A stretch of 64,000 bases of DNA, from contig OY821519.1 of the NCBI GenBank assembly GCA_963682025.1, forward strand, positions 103,736,480 through 103,800,479. Direction: 5' to 3'. Shown piece after piece: positions 47,731-59,869 of the stretch. The translations under genes were made by a program, and so were the position numbers. Within the stretch, counting starts at the first letter, position 1. Every line of letters begins with the position of its first letter. This DNA is from Cordilura impudica. Taxonomy: Eukaryota > Arthropoda > Insecta > Diptera > Scathophagidae. Below the pieces are notes generated by a model that was not told the origin of the DNA, made no database searches, and was given only the letters and a program-made list of their open reading frames with translations.

Positions 47731-48537
47731 ACAAGTAAGAAATTTATAGTCGGTCTAGACCGACTATACGATACCCTACACCATGCGTTTAGAGCCCCTA
47801 TCTCTCAGGCACAACTAACTGGGTATAGAAAATTAGCATAAACCAAATTTGAGTGGGATTTTTATTAATTTTTTCGGCTGCAGATATGAAAAAGTTCATA
47901 TCGGATGCTATATCTATATGGGGACTAGGCCCAAAAATGGACCGATCCTGACCATGTTTCGAATACTCTCATGTATTTTGCAAAAATATATACAAACAAA
48001 ATTTGAGAAGAATCAGTGCAATATTTTTGTTTTTTGATAGGTTTAAGTGAAGATCGGGAAGCAGCTCTATATGGGGCCTATGACTAAGAGTTGTTCAATA
48101 GGGATAATTTTTGGACTACTGATTAATGGATGTAATATATACATACAAACCCAATTTGACTAAGATTTGTATGATAATTTGGATCTTATGGCAATATATG
48201 TTGGTTTCATAGGGGTCATTTGTATGGGGGCTAGGTCTGAACATGGACCGATTCTCACCAATTTCAATAGCGTGCATTCCATGGCCGATGGAAAATCAAA
48301 TACCAAATTTCGTTGAAACATATTCATATTTGCGACCTGTAGTTTGATTAAAAGCTTTACATGGACACACAGACGGATGGACGGACGGACGGACGGACGG
48401 ACATCGTTAGATCGAATCAGATAGTGATTCTGATTCGATCGGTATAATTAAAGATGGGTCTAGGTCAAATATTTTTGGTTGTTACAAACAGCAGCACAAA
48501 GTCATTATACACAAACCACATAGTGGTATAGGGTATA
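47731..48537 (+). mobile_element. DINE-1-like repeat (full length)
   Basis: From AAACAAGTAAG through the exact GTCGGTCTAGACCGAC palindrome to CACATAGTGGTATAGGG; the GGAC microsatellite near 48375-48403 has about six units. The uninterrupted site is visible in repeat D at 25.9 kb, and no target duplication is evident. Confidence 0.75.
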
Positions 48538-48720
48538 ATTATACGTATGCTATGTGTATTTTATTAAATTTGTTCGTGTTTGTTAATGAGTTCGTTATCT
48601 CCATTCACAATAATAATAAACCATAAAAGTTTTGGTTTGTGAATTGGCTAAGTTGAAAAATAAAGCTGCATAGAGATTGCACTCGAGTTTCGAGCGCTGG
48701 AGTCTGCTAGTTCTTGTTTA
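48538..48720. repeat. Dispersed repeat D, copy 2 part 2
   Basis: Inverse match of 24960-25121. It shows the site that in the other copy holds element C. Confidence 0.65.
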
Positions 48721-48867
48721 AATTTACTCCGAAGCACCGTGAGTATGTTTTGTATTCGTTTTGGAACTTATTAAAATCGCTTAATGAAAAATTAAACTGA
48801 AATAAAGCTTCAGCTTCAGGAAATAACGTCTGTTTTTTGTAAAAATTTTAATAAAGGAATATCCATG

Positions 48868-49249
48868 ATTGCGAAAGGTACATTCGTAGGCTTTCAAGTT
48901 AAAATAGAGTATGAAAAATTAAAGATTTGTTAAACTCGTTATAAAGATTTAATTTCATTTCGGTAGAACTATTTTTGAGTGCAAAATGCAAATTGCGCAA
49001 CTCTAGCATTTTCAAATTACTTTAAAAAACATAGCATTGCGAATGGGACCAAAAATGGAAGCCACTTTTACCAGCATGTGGGAATAATCTAAAAATAATC
49101 GGATTTAGTTGCATTTTTTAGGAATATTTTTTTAACTATAATAGAATAATAAAGCTTCCTTTATAAAGTTATTGCTTTCAAATACCTTCAGTTGTTATTT
49201 TTTGAAAAACATCTGTAAATTTTGCGAATGGGACATCGCGAACGGGACA
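48868..49249 (+). repeat. GCGAACGGGACA-like motif cluster, left
   Basis: Four direct copies: ATTGCGAAAGGTACATT (48868), ATTGCGAATGGGACC (49036), TTGCGAATGGGACA (49222) and TCGCGAACGGGACA (49236). Two more lie beyond the gene at 51242 and 51407. Probably subterminal sites of the transposon encoding the next gene. Confidence 0.55.
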
Positions 49250-49349
49250 TACATTTTCAAAAATAGTTTTTTCTTTTTTTCATTACATATTAAAAACAAA
49301 AATAAACATATCTCAAGTAAAAGAAACAATGAAGCTTGCGGATGCCAGT

Positions 49350-51188
49350 TTAATTTGGTATACTATTCCATTCTTCTATCAAATGAGGAGGCCCTTTAAC
49401 ACAGCTTTCACCCACATATAAAATTTTAATCCCTTTAATGTGTTGCATCGCACATTTATAAAAATTCAATGCGTTGTTTACATAAACAAATTTTTTTGGT
49501 TTTGGTCATCTGCCAAATTTTTTATTTTATTACGGCTCCAACGCCATCGACTGCACCTTTTCCATGCGAAGTTGCTAAATAGTTCCATTGAATTATTTCG
49601 CCTCCAAATTAAATGTGAATTATAAATTTATTATTGAATTGACAACCACTGCCGTCTGAAAATAGGAAAACTTTTTTAAACTGACCGTGTTCTTTCTTGA
49701 TTTGATGAACTATTTATGTTAAAAAAATACAAACACCAATAGGCTTGAATGTTATTAACAGTCCATGCAACGCAAGTAAAAATTGAAACTTGATTGTAGC
49801 TAAAATGCGCGCAAACTGATTTTGTTGGGCCCTCTTAACAAAAAAGATGTTGTTTGTATAATTGAAGCTGCACTTCTACCTCATGAAATAAATCGGCAAA
49901 CGGAGCAACAGTGTCTGTTAAAGTTATTCTGTCTTCAACTTTCCTCTAATGTTTCCATTTTATATTTTAGTTAATTTATATAAATTGGGCAAGAGGTACC
50001 AAGTCATCTTTCAAATCAGTTATACACTTTGCAACGGTTTGACATAGAATTTTGATTTCCAATGTTGCACCATACAGATTCCAAACAGTTTTGGTGGCCA
50101 CCAGGAAATGATTTTATAATTTGAGGCCAACCATCTAATAAAAAACAAAAATTGCCATGATGAACATAGACAAATCTGTTATGGGATATTTTACTGGATA
50201 GCTGAACATGGCTTGGCTGACATTGGTAAAATGTTGTTTTATTAAAACTTTCGCCAGTACATTCTTTTTTATAAATTTCATATGCTTCGAGCACCGTTAT
50301 TAACATAAAACTCTTAGAGATAACTTCTCCATCTACGATTACTGTGTCCTTCTGCCAGCATTATTGCCGTTTTCGCTCCAACGTTTTCAGTAAGAGGCTC
50401 ATCAAAATTTGCTGGCTGAACATATTTCAAAAATAAAGCTTCAACAATCTTCGCTCTTTTATCAGCAGCCCAGCGCAATGAATTTTCTGCCTTATTTAGA
50501 GCTTTCCCAAAACTTTGCTTGCTGTTATAGGGCTTGGAGCTAATTTTTTCTTCATTTGCTTTATTTTTTATTCTTTCGCGGCTCCTGTGTTTCCTTATGT
50601 GTTTGTTTTCCCGTATGTTTTTATGCACCTCCTCATTATTCTCTGCCACTTGTCTGAGTTTTAAGGGATATTGTTTCATCCTCTCTGCCGCTTTCTCTAG
50701 GCACTTCTGGTTCTTGGTTGGATCGCTTTTTTTTTAAAACGTTTATTTACACAAATTCTTTATTAATACTTAACTATAATAAACAATAGTTAACAATAAT
50801 AATTTTAATTAGATATATACATAGTCCCAAATACGAGCTCTCTAGTATTATTAGTATTAATAATATATTTTCTTTTAAAAAATAATTTACATATTCCGTA
50901 CTTCAAATGAAGACTATTTTATATAGTTTAAAATAGAAAGATGTAGAAATTTCTAACATAACCACCAATACTATTTGGTTTTTGATCTTTGCGAAATGTA
51001 AAGATCTTTATTAGATGCACTGGTGCTGTATCTGAAATCAATATTTGCTGTGTTATTGCAATTAACTGCTTTGATATTGGCACGTCTATATATGTGATAG
51101 AATAATTGGCTGGATCGCTTTTAATTCTTTCCATGAACCTCTTATAAGTGATTCGTTTGTTTTCACAACTTCTGTTCTCCATCTGCAT
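49350..51188 (-). pseudogene. Unclassified transposase-like gene, split by a retroposon
   Basis: The minus-strand start is MQMENRSCENKRITYKRFME at 51188. Removing the inserted retroposon joins MERIKSDP to TKNQKCLEKAAERMKQYPLK. A basic, charged segment follows, then (after a frameshift near 50330) DTVIVDGEVISKSFMLITV, TTFYQCQPSHV, and near 49575 YLATSHGKGAVDGVGAVIK. The CxLRPxHV-like and ATSHGKGxCDG-like blocks recur in a large group of uncharacterised invertebrate proteins that I take to be transposon-encoded; the superfamily is unknown to me. The Cys of the second block is Val here. The frame ends at a TAA at 49350. Several stops show that it is dead. Confidence 0.5.
50731..51110 (-). mobile_element. 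5'-truncated retroposon or processed fragment
   Basis: The 12-bp duplication TGGATCGCTTTT flanks it (50719-50730 and 51111-51122). On the minus strand it ends with AATAAA (50747-50742) followed by a short poly(A) tail, the mark of LINE-mediated insertion. Its 5' part encodes about 60 residues (QLIAITQQILISDTAPVHLI) ending in a stop at 50928. I do not recognise the source gene. Confidence 0.65.
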
Positions 51189-51241
51189 AAACAATTTTAC
51201 CTTTAATAACAAAATCAGTTTTTGTTGGAAAAAGTAACACG

Positions 51242-51424
51242 ATTGCGTACGGGACACACTTTGAGAATGAATAATAAAAAAATTGTCTCTGTAAATTTTT
51301 GTCTATTAATTTTTTCTAATGACCTCTCTACTTTAGCTTTAAATTTACTTAAGCAACCTATTTCGATCAATGATCACTGAGAACTGGTAACAAATGCTTA
51401 TTTTTGATTGCGAACGGAACAGAA
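51242..51424 (+). repeat. GCGAACGGGACA-like motif cluster, right
   Basis: Two direct copies, ATTGCGTACGGGACAC (51242) and ATTGCGAACGGAACAG (51407), in the same orientation as the left cluster. Confidence 0.55.
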
Positions 51425-52229
51425 GAGAACCATGTACAATAATCTTAAAATTTAACCGTTATTCGTACTTAACTGGATCTCTTTTACTTTTTTTTAACTA
51501 TTTGTTGTTGATACAATAAATCCATAAAAAGACTGCAATCGTTAAAAAAAGGAAAAAATGACAAAAAGAGACGCAAAGTGTAAGAAAACCAAATATGCAT
51601 TTGCAAACCAATTTACTCAAAATAAAAATGGAAATAAATTTTAAATTTATGAAATTTTAAAAATTTTGAGATTTCTCCAATTAAATTTTTTCCATATATA
51701 AATTTTGTACTAAAATTAAAATTTGGTATTGCATTTTTATTTACAACACAAAAACCAATTAAAACACCATTATTTAACTTAGCATAAGTAAAGAAAAATT
51801 AGCAACAAAAACAAATTTTTTTTTAATAATATAACACTTTGTTATATACATTCACCTTTGACATTTGTCAGAAGAAAAATAAATTCATTAGTCGCATAAA
51901 AGGCGAAGTCATATAAAACTGAAGCTCTAGGTAATTTACTTTTAAAGACATACGTTAGAGTGTTACCCCAACTTTAAAAGTTTTTAATGATTTTTTCGCA
52001 TTACACACTGAAAACTTTTGGGAAACATAAAAGCCAGTGGTCCAATTTTTTGTTGACATAAAATAATTTCTATACATATTTATTGAAATAAAAATAAAAC
52101 TTAAAAAAATACAAAAAATATTAATTAGTGTAGATACAAGGATATAATATGTACAATTTTTTTATTTTTTTTTTTTTAATTGAAGATCTCATATTAAAAA
52201 TTTTTAAGGTTTTTAATTATTTTCATAAA
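51425..52229. other. No feature recognised
   Basis: AT-rich, no supported gene. Confidence 0.45.
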
Positions 52230-52500
52230 TCTGTGCTGATGTTAGTTACTAAGAAAAAACTTGATCTAGAACCAGTTTTTTATAATGAACTACTCATGAT
52301 TACTTTCTGAGTCTATTTCGGTATAACTAGAGACTTTGTGTACAAACTACAGGTCGCAAGTGAAAACACATGTTGGTGAAATATAGTATAAAGCTTTTAT
52401 AATCCATAGAATCATCTCCTTTGAAATTGGTGAAGATCAGTTTATGTTCATACCTAGTCTTCATATCAATTTCTCTGATGGAATCCAGTTAAGTTAAGAA
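52230..52500 (-). mobile_element. DINE-1-like repeat, degraded 3' part
   Basis: The minus strand retains the 3' order (body, TTGCGACCTGTAGTTTG, GACTCAGAAAGTAATCATGA, CTAGATCAAG), but the microsatellite and ends are gone. Confidence 0.5.
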
Positions 52501-53999
52501 TCAGATTATTATGTATATTATGATTATATTTAGTTTTTTGTATTTTTTGTATTTACTTGTATTTATTTATTAAATTTGTTTTTCAATTACAACAAGAAAC
52601 AGTACCATGGGGGAATAATTACCTAAATCAGTTAAAAATGGATAAAAACAGCGAAGCATTAGCACTAATGACATAATAAACTATAAAAGATCTGCCGCCA
52701 AGCTCAGAAAGGAACTAGAGATTGCAAAATCCAAGTCAATTTTAACCTATACAGCGAAAATTAACCCCGACACACCAACAAACAAAATATGGTCCAATAT
52801 AAGAACTATAAGAACTATTCAATCCTTAGATAACACAAATCAATATTTAACTAACAAGCAATCTATAGCAGAAGAATTTGGAAAATACTGGTCCTCTGAA
52901 TCACATGACCGAAATTTTTCAACCAATTTTTAGACAAATAAATATTTTACAATAAACAATCACACGAGGATTAATCCAAATCGTAAGGCTTTTGTAATTG
53001 AGGATAATATAACCCTAACAGAACTTAATTTCGCGCTCAGTAAAATGAAGGGAAATACAGCCGGCATAGACAGGATATCTTATCCGATGATAAAAGATCT
53101 CAATATTAAAACCAAACATAGACTACTCAACATTTACAATCAAATAATGAACAACCACATTCCCCAATTTTACAAGATAAGCACCATCTCACCGAACACC
53201 AAACCAAACATGGATAAGACCAAACTGAAATCATACAGACCCATTTCATTAAATTTTTGCATATCCAAACTCTTACACAAAATAGTTGCTAATCGCCTAT
53301 GATGGTTTGTTACTACAAATAAACTTCTTTGTTCCCACCAATTAGGTTTCAAGAAGGGTAAATCAGTAACGGATGTACACTTATGTATAGATCACCTTAT
53401 TACCGATTCTCTATCGCATAAAAACCACTCTTCAATAATTTCATTAGATTTTTCAAAAGCTTATGACAAGATAGGCATACACACGATAGTACAACAACTC
53501 ATAGAATGTGCATTAGGACTTAATATATTATGTTATGTTAAGAATTTCCTCAGGGATCCCCTCTTTCTGTAATACTATTTCTCATATCCTATAACAAAGT
53601 GGACATCTAATATCACTTAGCGAATATAATTTTTACGCTTATGCCGTCGACTTCTACATCATCAAAAAACTGGATAAGGAAAAAAATCAAACAATTACTA
53701 TTGAACCAATGGTAAATTCCATAAATAACTGGTGCAACTACTCAGGTGCCGAGTTCTCATTATCGAAATGAAAACATCAACATATTTGCAGAAAAAATCT
53801 TGCATCCCCATCGTCTCTGCGGGTGTAATACTCAACAAAAGGTACAATTGGAACGACCATATCCAATACATTTTGACTGATTTAACAAGAAGATTAAAGA
53901 TAATCAAATGTTTATCAAACAAAAAGTTTAATTGTAATATATATTCAATAACCTCTGCAATCAAGGCACAACTTCTATCAAAAATATATCATGGTTTTT

Positions 54000-54772
54000 A
54001 TACCCTATACCACTATGTGGTTTGGGTATAATGACTTTGTGCTGCTGTTTGTAACAACCAAAAATATTTGACCTATACCCATCTTTAATTATACCGATCG
54101 AATCAGAATCACTTTTTGAGTTGATATAACAAAGTCCGTCCGTCCGTCCGTCTCTGTGTCCATGTAAACCTTGTAATCAAACTGCAGGTCGAAAATATGA
54201 ATATCTTTTGATGAAATATGGTATATAAGCTTTTATCGGCCATTGGATAAACGCTATTGAAATTGATGAGAATCGGTCCATGTTAAGACCTAGCCCCCAT
54301 ACAAATAACCCCTATGAAATCGACATAAATTTCCATAAGATCCAAATTGCCATATAGATCTTACTCAAATTGGTTTTGTATGCGTTCATTACATCCATTA
54401 ATGAGTAGTCCAAAAATGATCCCTTTGGCCCCATATAGACTGCTTCCCGATCTTCACTTAAATTATTAAAAACAAAAATATTGTACCGATTCTTCTCAAA
54501 TTTTGTTTGTATATATTTTTGCAAAATACGAGAGACTTTACCAAACATGATCAGGATTGGTCCATTTTTGGACCTAGTCCCCATATAGATATAGCATCCG
54601 ATATGAACTTTTTCATATCTGCAGCCAAAAAAATTAATAAAAATCCCACTCAAATTTGGTTTTTGCTTATTTTCTATGTCCAGTTAGTTGGGCCTAAGAG
54701 ATAGGGTTTCTAAACGCATGGTATAGGGTATCGTATAGTCGGTCTAGACCAACTATAATTTTCTTACTTGTT
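54000..54772 (-). mobile_element. DINE-1-like repeat inside the I-type LINE
   Basis: The minus strand runs from AACAAGTAAG (54772) through GTTGGTCTAGACCGAC to CACATAGTGGTATAGGG (54001). It separates YHGFY from LYGFAAKY in the LINE frame, and no target bases appear duplicated. Confidence 0.8.
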
Positions 54773-55723
54773 ATTTATATGGATTTGCTGCTAAATACTC
54801 AATACAAAAGATCAAATCGATAATCAACTCAGCAATCAGAATTAATTTCAGTGCTTTTAGAACCACACCTATTTACAATATGCTACACGAAGCTGGAATT
54901 GAACCCCTCGAAACCACAAAAAACATTATTACCTTTAAGTTACTAAGAAATGTTTTAAACAGTTCTGGCTCTCCTATATTCTGGCTCTCCTAACTACTAA
55001 GTTAGCTAACAAACCAAATTTAAATAAAATGCAATCGGTACTAAGTCGTATTAGCAACTTTGCTAGAAAAAATAGTCTCCCATTCAGACCTATAAATAAT
55101 AGTGTAGTATTCTCGTATCCACCTTGGCACCTTCATCCAGATTGTTTAATCACTTCATAAAACGACTTTCCTAAATCATCCACGCCAGTTGTCGTTTATA
55201 AGAAATGTTTCCAACAAATTACGGAAACTTTTTACAACTATAGAATAATATATACGGATGGTTCCAAAGACAATAATAATGTCACATATAGCTTAATAAC
55301 CCTAACCTCCGTAACAAAAACTCCTATTCTTCCTACATTTTCCATAGTTTTCTGAGCCGAAATAATAGCCATATTTGAAGGAATAAAATATATAAAAAAT
55401 AACATGACAAGAACAATTATTTGCACCGATTCACTTTCTTCTATAGAATCAATAAAAAACCCCCACAACAACAATTATTACTCCACATACATCAGAAATT
55501 TTGTGATTAATAGCTATCCTAAAGTCAGAATACTATGGGTCCCAGGTCATTGTCAAATTCCTGGGAACGAATTCGCTGACTCGACAGCAAAATTATGTCT
55601 AAAATCTCCACTTATGCAAACAGATAATCTAAATATTGACGATATTCTTAATCACATTAAAAACAAAATAAATGTAGAAACGGACAAATAGTCGAAAACA
55701 TCCAACTGGTATCAAGAAATTAA

Positions 55724-58235
55724 CACATTCAGCTGAACTGCGGGAATTGCCGTCATTCACTTGTCCTTAAAAAAATGACGGGAATTCCCGCTAATTTTCA
55801 AATCGAGTTTTTCAACCGTCAAAACTGATTTTTTTTATTATTGTACATAATTAGTGTTGCTGTAGTGCTAAAATACTAGCACTATCAAAAAAAGAAACCA
55901 ATTTTACAAATTCCAATAAGAACAAATGACATTTAAAGTCAACGTAAAATTATTTCTTTTTTGTGTAGAAACGCCTTCAATAAAACGAATTGCGTGAATT
56001 ACCGCGTTATGCCCATAAGAAATACATGTACGTAAAATTAATTAATTTTCTGAGTGCGATCAGTTTTATAAGCTAATTAACGTTTAAAAAATATAAAAGC
56101 AGTTTCGTAAAGTATTTTTTAAATAAAATATGGCAAATAATAAAAATTTGCAAAAAATAGTCGATGAAATATTAGCAAGTTCAGAAGACGAAAAATCATC
56201 AGATGGAAAAGAATTCGCAGGATATTCAAGTTATGACGATGATAGCGATGTTGGTAGTGAATTCGATGAATCTACTCAGGAATATTTAAGTCAGGAGGAA
56301 GATGGTGCATGTACTTCCGATATTGAAAGTAATCGTGAGTGTAATACTGAGTGTGATGAAATTTGGCACGAGAATATAAAGCCAATACCATCTTTTACAT
56401 TCAATGAATCTTGAACCGTGGCGAAATAAATAGTGACTCATCTCCACTAATGATATTTCAAAAATTTTTTAATGAAGACGTGATTAATTTATTGGTTTCT
56501 TCGAGTAATGTTTATGCACAAAATTTGGAAAATAATGACCCCAAACGATCGACAAGGAAGCGACCTAAAATAATTTTTCCTGAAACGTCAAAAAGATGAA
56601 ATTCTTAAATTTCTGGGCTTACGCTTACTGCAAGGTCAGAACAAAAAACCAACCATTAATCATATGTTTTCAAACACATGTTGTATTATCAACCAATATA
56701 TGGCTCTTTAATGTTTGGAAAACGTTTCCAGCAAATTCTGAGATGCTTCAGTTGCCATGCGTCATATGAACAAGATAGCCAATCAAGAAAGCTGGAAAAA
56801 ATAATGCCACTACTTCAATTGGTTTTAAAAAATTTCGAAAACACCTTTACACCTGCTAAAGACCTGTCTTTAGATGAGTCTCTAATACTCTTTAGAGGAA
56901 GATTATCTTTTAAACAATATAACAAAGGAAAGTGGGCTAGGTATGGTATAAAGTTTTACGAACTTACTGCGAAAGACGGCTACATTTTAAATGTAAAAAT
57001 TTATTCAGGAAAAGATATTGAAGAGATCCCAGGATCAAAAACAAAAGCCTAAACCGTGGCCACCATTTATTCATGGATAATTATTACAACAGTGTTGATT
57101 TGTCCCATATGCTACTTAACTACAAAACTCACTCCACTGGTACTTTACGTTCCAATCGTAAACCGAGTCCTAAATGTGTAATTGGTAAAAAACTGGCAGA
57201 ATGTGAAATGATTTGGCGAAGAACAGGAAATGTTTACGTGACAAAATGGAAAGTCAAACGCGATGTTTTGTTCATAACTACGGTACATCATCCATGTCTT
57301 ATCGAAGTTACCAATAGCAGAGGCCAAAAGAAGATAAAACCAGCAGACGTTGTTGCCTATAATGAGAACATGGCAGGGGTTGATCGAGCCGACCAATTAT
57401 TGTCATATTATTCCAGTCCCAGAAAAACCAAAAGATGGTATAAAAAGGTCTTATTTCATATCCTGGACATTGCTGTATGGAACTCATATTTTATTTATAA
57501 AACATTTCGTCCAAAAAACTCCTTTTTAGACTTTCGAAATGATTTGATATTAAGTTTGATTAATTTACCAGCAAATGTAGCTGAAGGCAAGGATATTGTT
57601 AATTTCATAGCAGCTAGCGGACGTCAAACAAAAATACAAAATGAATCCTGTTCAATTGATATGAGCATCACTTCCCGAAAAAATTCCTTTCCCTCCAAAA
57701 TATAAGGGTTCAACTATAAAAAAAAGTTATCAGAAGAGATGCAAGCATTGTCTCAAAAATGGAACCAGAAAATAAACAAGCTTTCAATGTAAAAATTGTT
57801 TTGATAAGCCTGCACTATGCCCCGATGGTTGTTTTGAAAGTTATCATTTAAAATAAAAAGTATTAATGTATAAATTTATGTTTTATAATAAATATTAATA
57901 AATATATTAAATAATATTTTGTTTATTTCCCCAATATTCATAACGGTATGTCCCGCAATTATATTCTGAGAACTAAATATACTCTTAAAAAAATAAATGC
58001 GGTAATATCCGTCATTAGAGAATTAACGCCATTTGTACAGCACAGCTAAATTGATTATCAAAAAATTAAATGCGGGAATTCCAGTCGTGGCTGGAATTCC
58101 CGTCATTTGTTCGACACAACCTAAAAAATGGTGCAATGATATAAAGCGGAAATTTCAGCACTTATTTTTTTTTTATATGAAAAAATTAAGTGATTCTTTA
58201 GCAGGCAGCAGCTAAATTTGATAAGGCTGAATGTG
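55724..58235 (+). mobile_element. piggyBac element 2 (2.5 kb)
   Basis: TTAA flanks it (55720-55723 and 58236-58239). The ends are a short inverted repeat, CACATTCAGC. Subterminal GCGGGAATTGCCGTCATT-like motifs recur near both ends (55740 and 58080-58110). It sits in the tail of the LINE RNase H region, and removal with one TTAA restores YQEINQDK. It is a different family from piggyBac 1. Confidence 0.9.
56130..57858 (+). pseudogene. piggyBac transposase 2, frameshifted
   Basis: Starts MANNKNLQKIVDEILASSED at 56130 with an acidic N terminus. All three catalytic aspartates are legible: LSLDESLILFRGR near 56870, MDNYYNS (Asp 57076) and MAGVDRADQLL (Asp about 57382). The C terminus has a cysteine finger (KRCKHCLKNG...CKNCFDKPALCPDGC near 57740-57835). 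Breaks: stop at 56412, frameshifts near 56600, 56680, 57055 and 57700, and an in-frame TAA within the finger. Relatives cut and paste at TTAA. Catalytic residues are intact but the frame is not. Confidence 0.85.
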
Positions 58236-59869
58236 TTAATCAGGACAAACCAATATTAAAAGCTACTTAAACTTTAACTATGTTAAATTCATTAGCAACT
58301 AAAATCTAATTAAATTTGTAAGATTAAGATTAGGGCATACTAATCTTACCCACAAACACATTACAGATCCAAACACTTCTAACATATGCCAATTTTGTGG
58401 TACAGACCTCATCTCGGTCAGACAAATATTATATACCTGCACCCTTCCCTTAATAACATCAAAATATTACTCCATTTCCTCATAAGAACTAATATATATA
58501 AGGATATATAATAACCATGTACACTAGGGTGGCCCTTCGTTATATGGGGCAAAAAAAAATGTTAAAAGTAAGGGGTCTTACCCCCCAGAAATATGTGAAT
58601 GGCCAAAAAACTGGGAAATACGAAGTTTTGGGCCAATCGAAAGATGTTTAGAGGTCGCTCAAAGCGATTGAAAATTGAAAATGTGTTTATATGGTGAAAA
58701 AATGAATTTTTTTCAGTTTTAGGTAAATTTTATGAATATTAGAAACATTTTTGTTCTACATGAAAAATTATTCGATATAAAGAGACAATTATCTATTCAA
58801 AAAGGTATAAAAGTTTTAATTCGGTTTAGAACCAGCCCAGTAATAAATAATACCCCAGAACACTAAAGTGTAAATTATTACTTCCCCGAGAAATTCGAGG
58901 ACACATCATAAATATTTTTTAAATTAATTACTACGATATAATTTTTTTACTTAAAACACTCAAGGTTATGAGATATGGAATAAGATTTTTTTATTAGATG
59001 TCGTAAACCTGTCCTAAGATGATGTCACATGCGAACAAAATTTTTGGGATGTTTTTGAAATCTCCAATTTCGAACTTCAAAAATTTTTCTTCAACAAAAT
59101 CGAGAAAATTGGGGAAAAAAGTTCATAGAACTGTTAAATATATCTTATGTTATTAAAATAAAAAAAAATAAAAATATCCCCCGACACACTTGAGTATGGC
59201 AACCATTTGATTTTTTCGGATTTCGAAAAAACTGTGTTTTTTGGTAATAACACGGCTTAGTTGCTGTCATAAAATATTTAAAATTGAAAATTAGCTACTT
59301 CTGTAATGTTAGTTGTTTTGTTTTATCATCGTTACTCAAGGTTGCCAAAAAAAACTTTTTGGACATCATTAACCCATGCAGACCTGCGGCCCAAAATGAC
59401 CCCAATTTTTTTTGCATTTTTTTTTAATAATCAAAAGCCAAGTATACCTTGTAAGTATACCTTGTAAAGTAAAGTAAATTTAGGCTTATTTACTAACTTA
59501 AAGTTCACATTGCAAAATTTGGGGTTTTTTGGGGATATTTTTTGAAATGAAATATCAATAAGCAGTGCCAACAAGCCTGGTAAAAACCGGAAAATTAAAT
59601 AAAGAATTTTAAATCTAATATTTTGTGCAACCATTTTGTAGTTGGGGATTTTTGGGGATAATTTTTGATTTGTTTGGGGACAACGAAAAAAAGTACCTGG
59701 CAAGCCTGTTTTTATAAGAAATTGTCCTCAAGAGATACATGCTTATAAGATACCGTTATAAGGGGATTCACTTTACTTTTTGCTGTCAATAAATGATATT
59801 TCTATGGCAGTTAGTTCTTTAACATTGTAATAAGAAAAAAATTTTTTGTTATTATAAATATTTTAAAAA

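Larger units (their letters stand above)
52679..58486 (+). pseudogene. I-type LINE reverse transcriptase-RNase H, broken
   Basis: Pieces in order: NYKRSAAKLRKELEIAKSKS (52679), MKGNTAGIDRISYPMIKDL (RT, 53046), LKSYRPISLNFCISKLLHKI, SLDFSKAYDKIG near 53440, and an active site reading YAVD near 53640 instead of YADD. RNase H follows the DINE: IIYTDGSKDNN (55245), AEIIAIFEGIKYI, ICTDSLSSIES (55420) and ILWVPGHCQIPGNEFADSTA (55535), keeping the D-E-D-D residues. After the piggyBac insertion the frame resumes as INQDKPILK, and a C-terminal CQFCGTDLISVRQILYTC motif lies near 58390. Multiple stops, a frameshift and a changed catalytic Asp show that it is inactive. Confidence 0.8.

Noticed and set aside
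59431..59703. 90-codon minus-strand frame inside hAT element 2
   Set aside because: Opposite to the transposase remnant, overlapping the inverted-repeat edge, no known domain.
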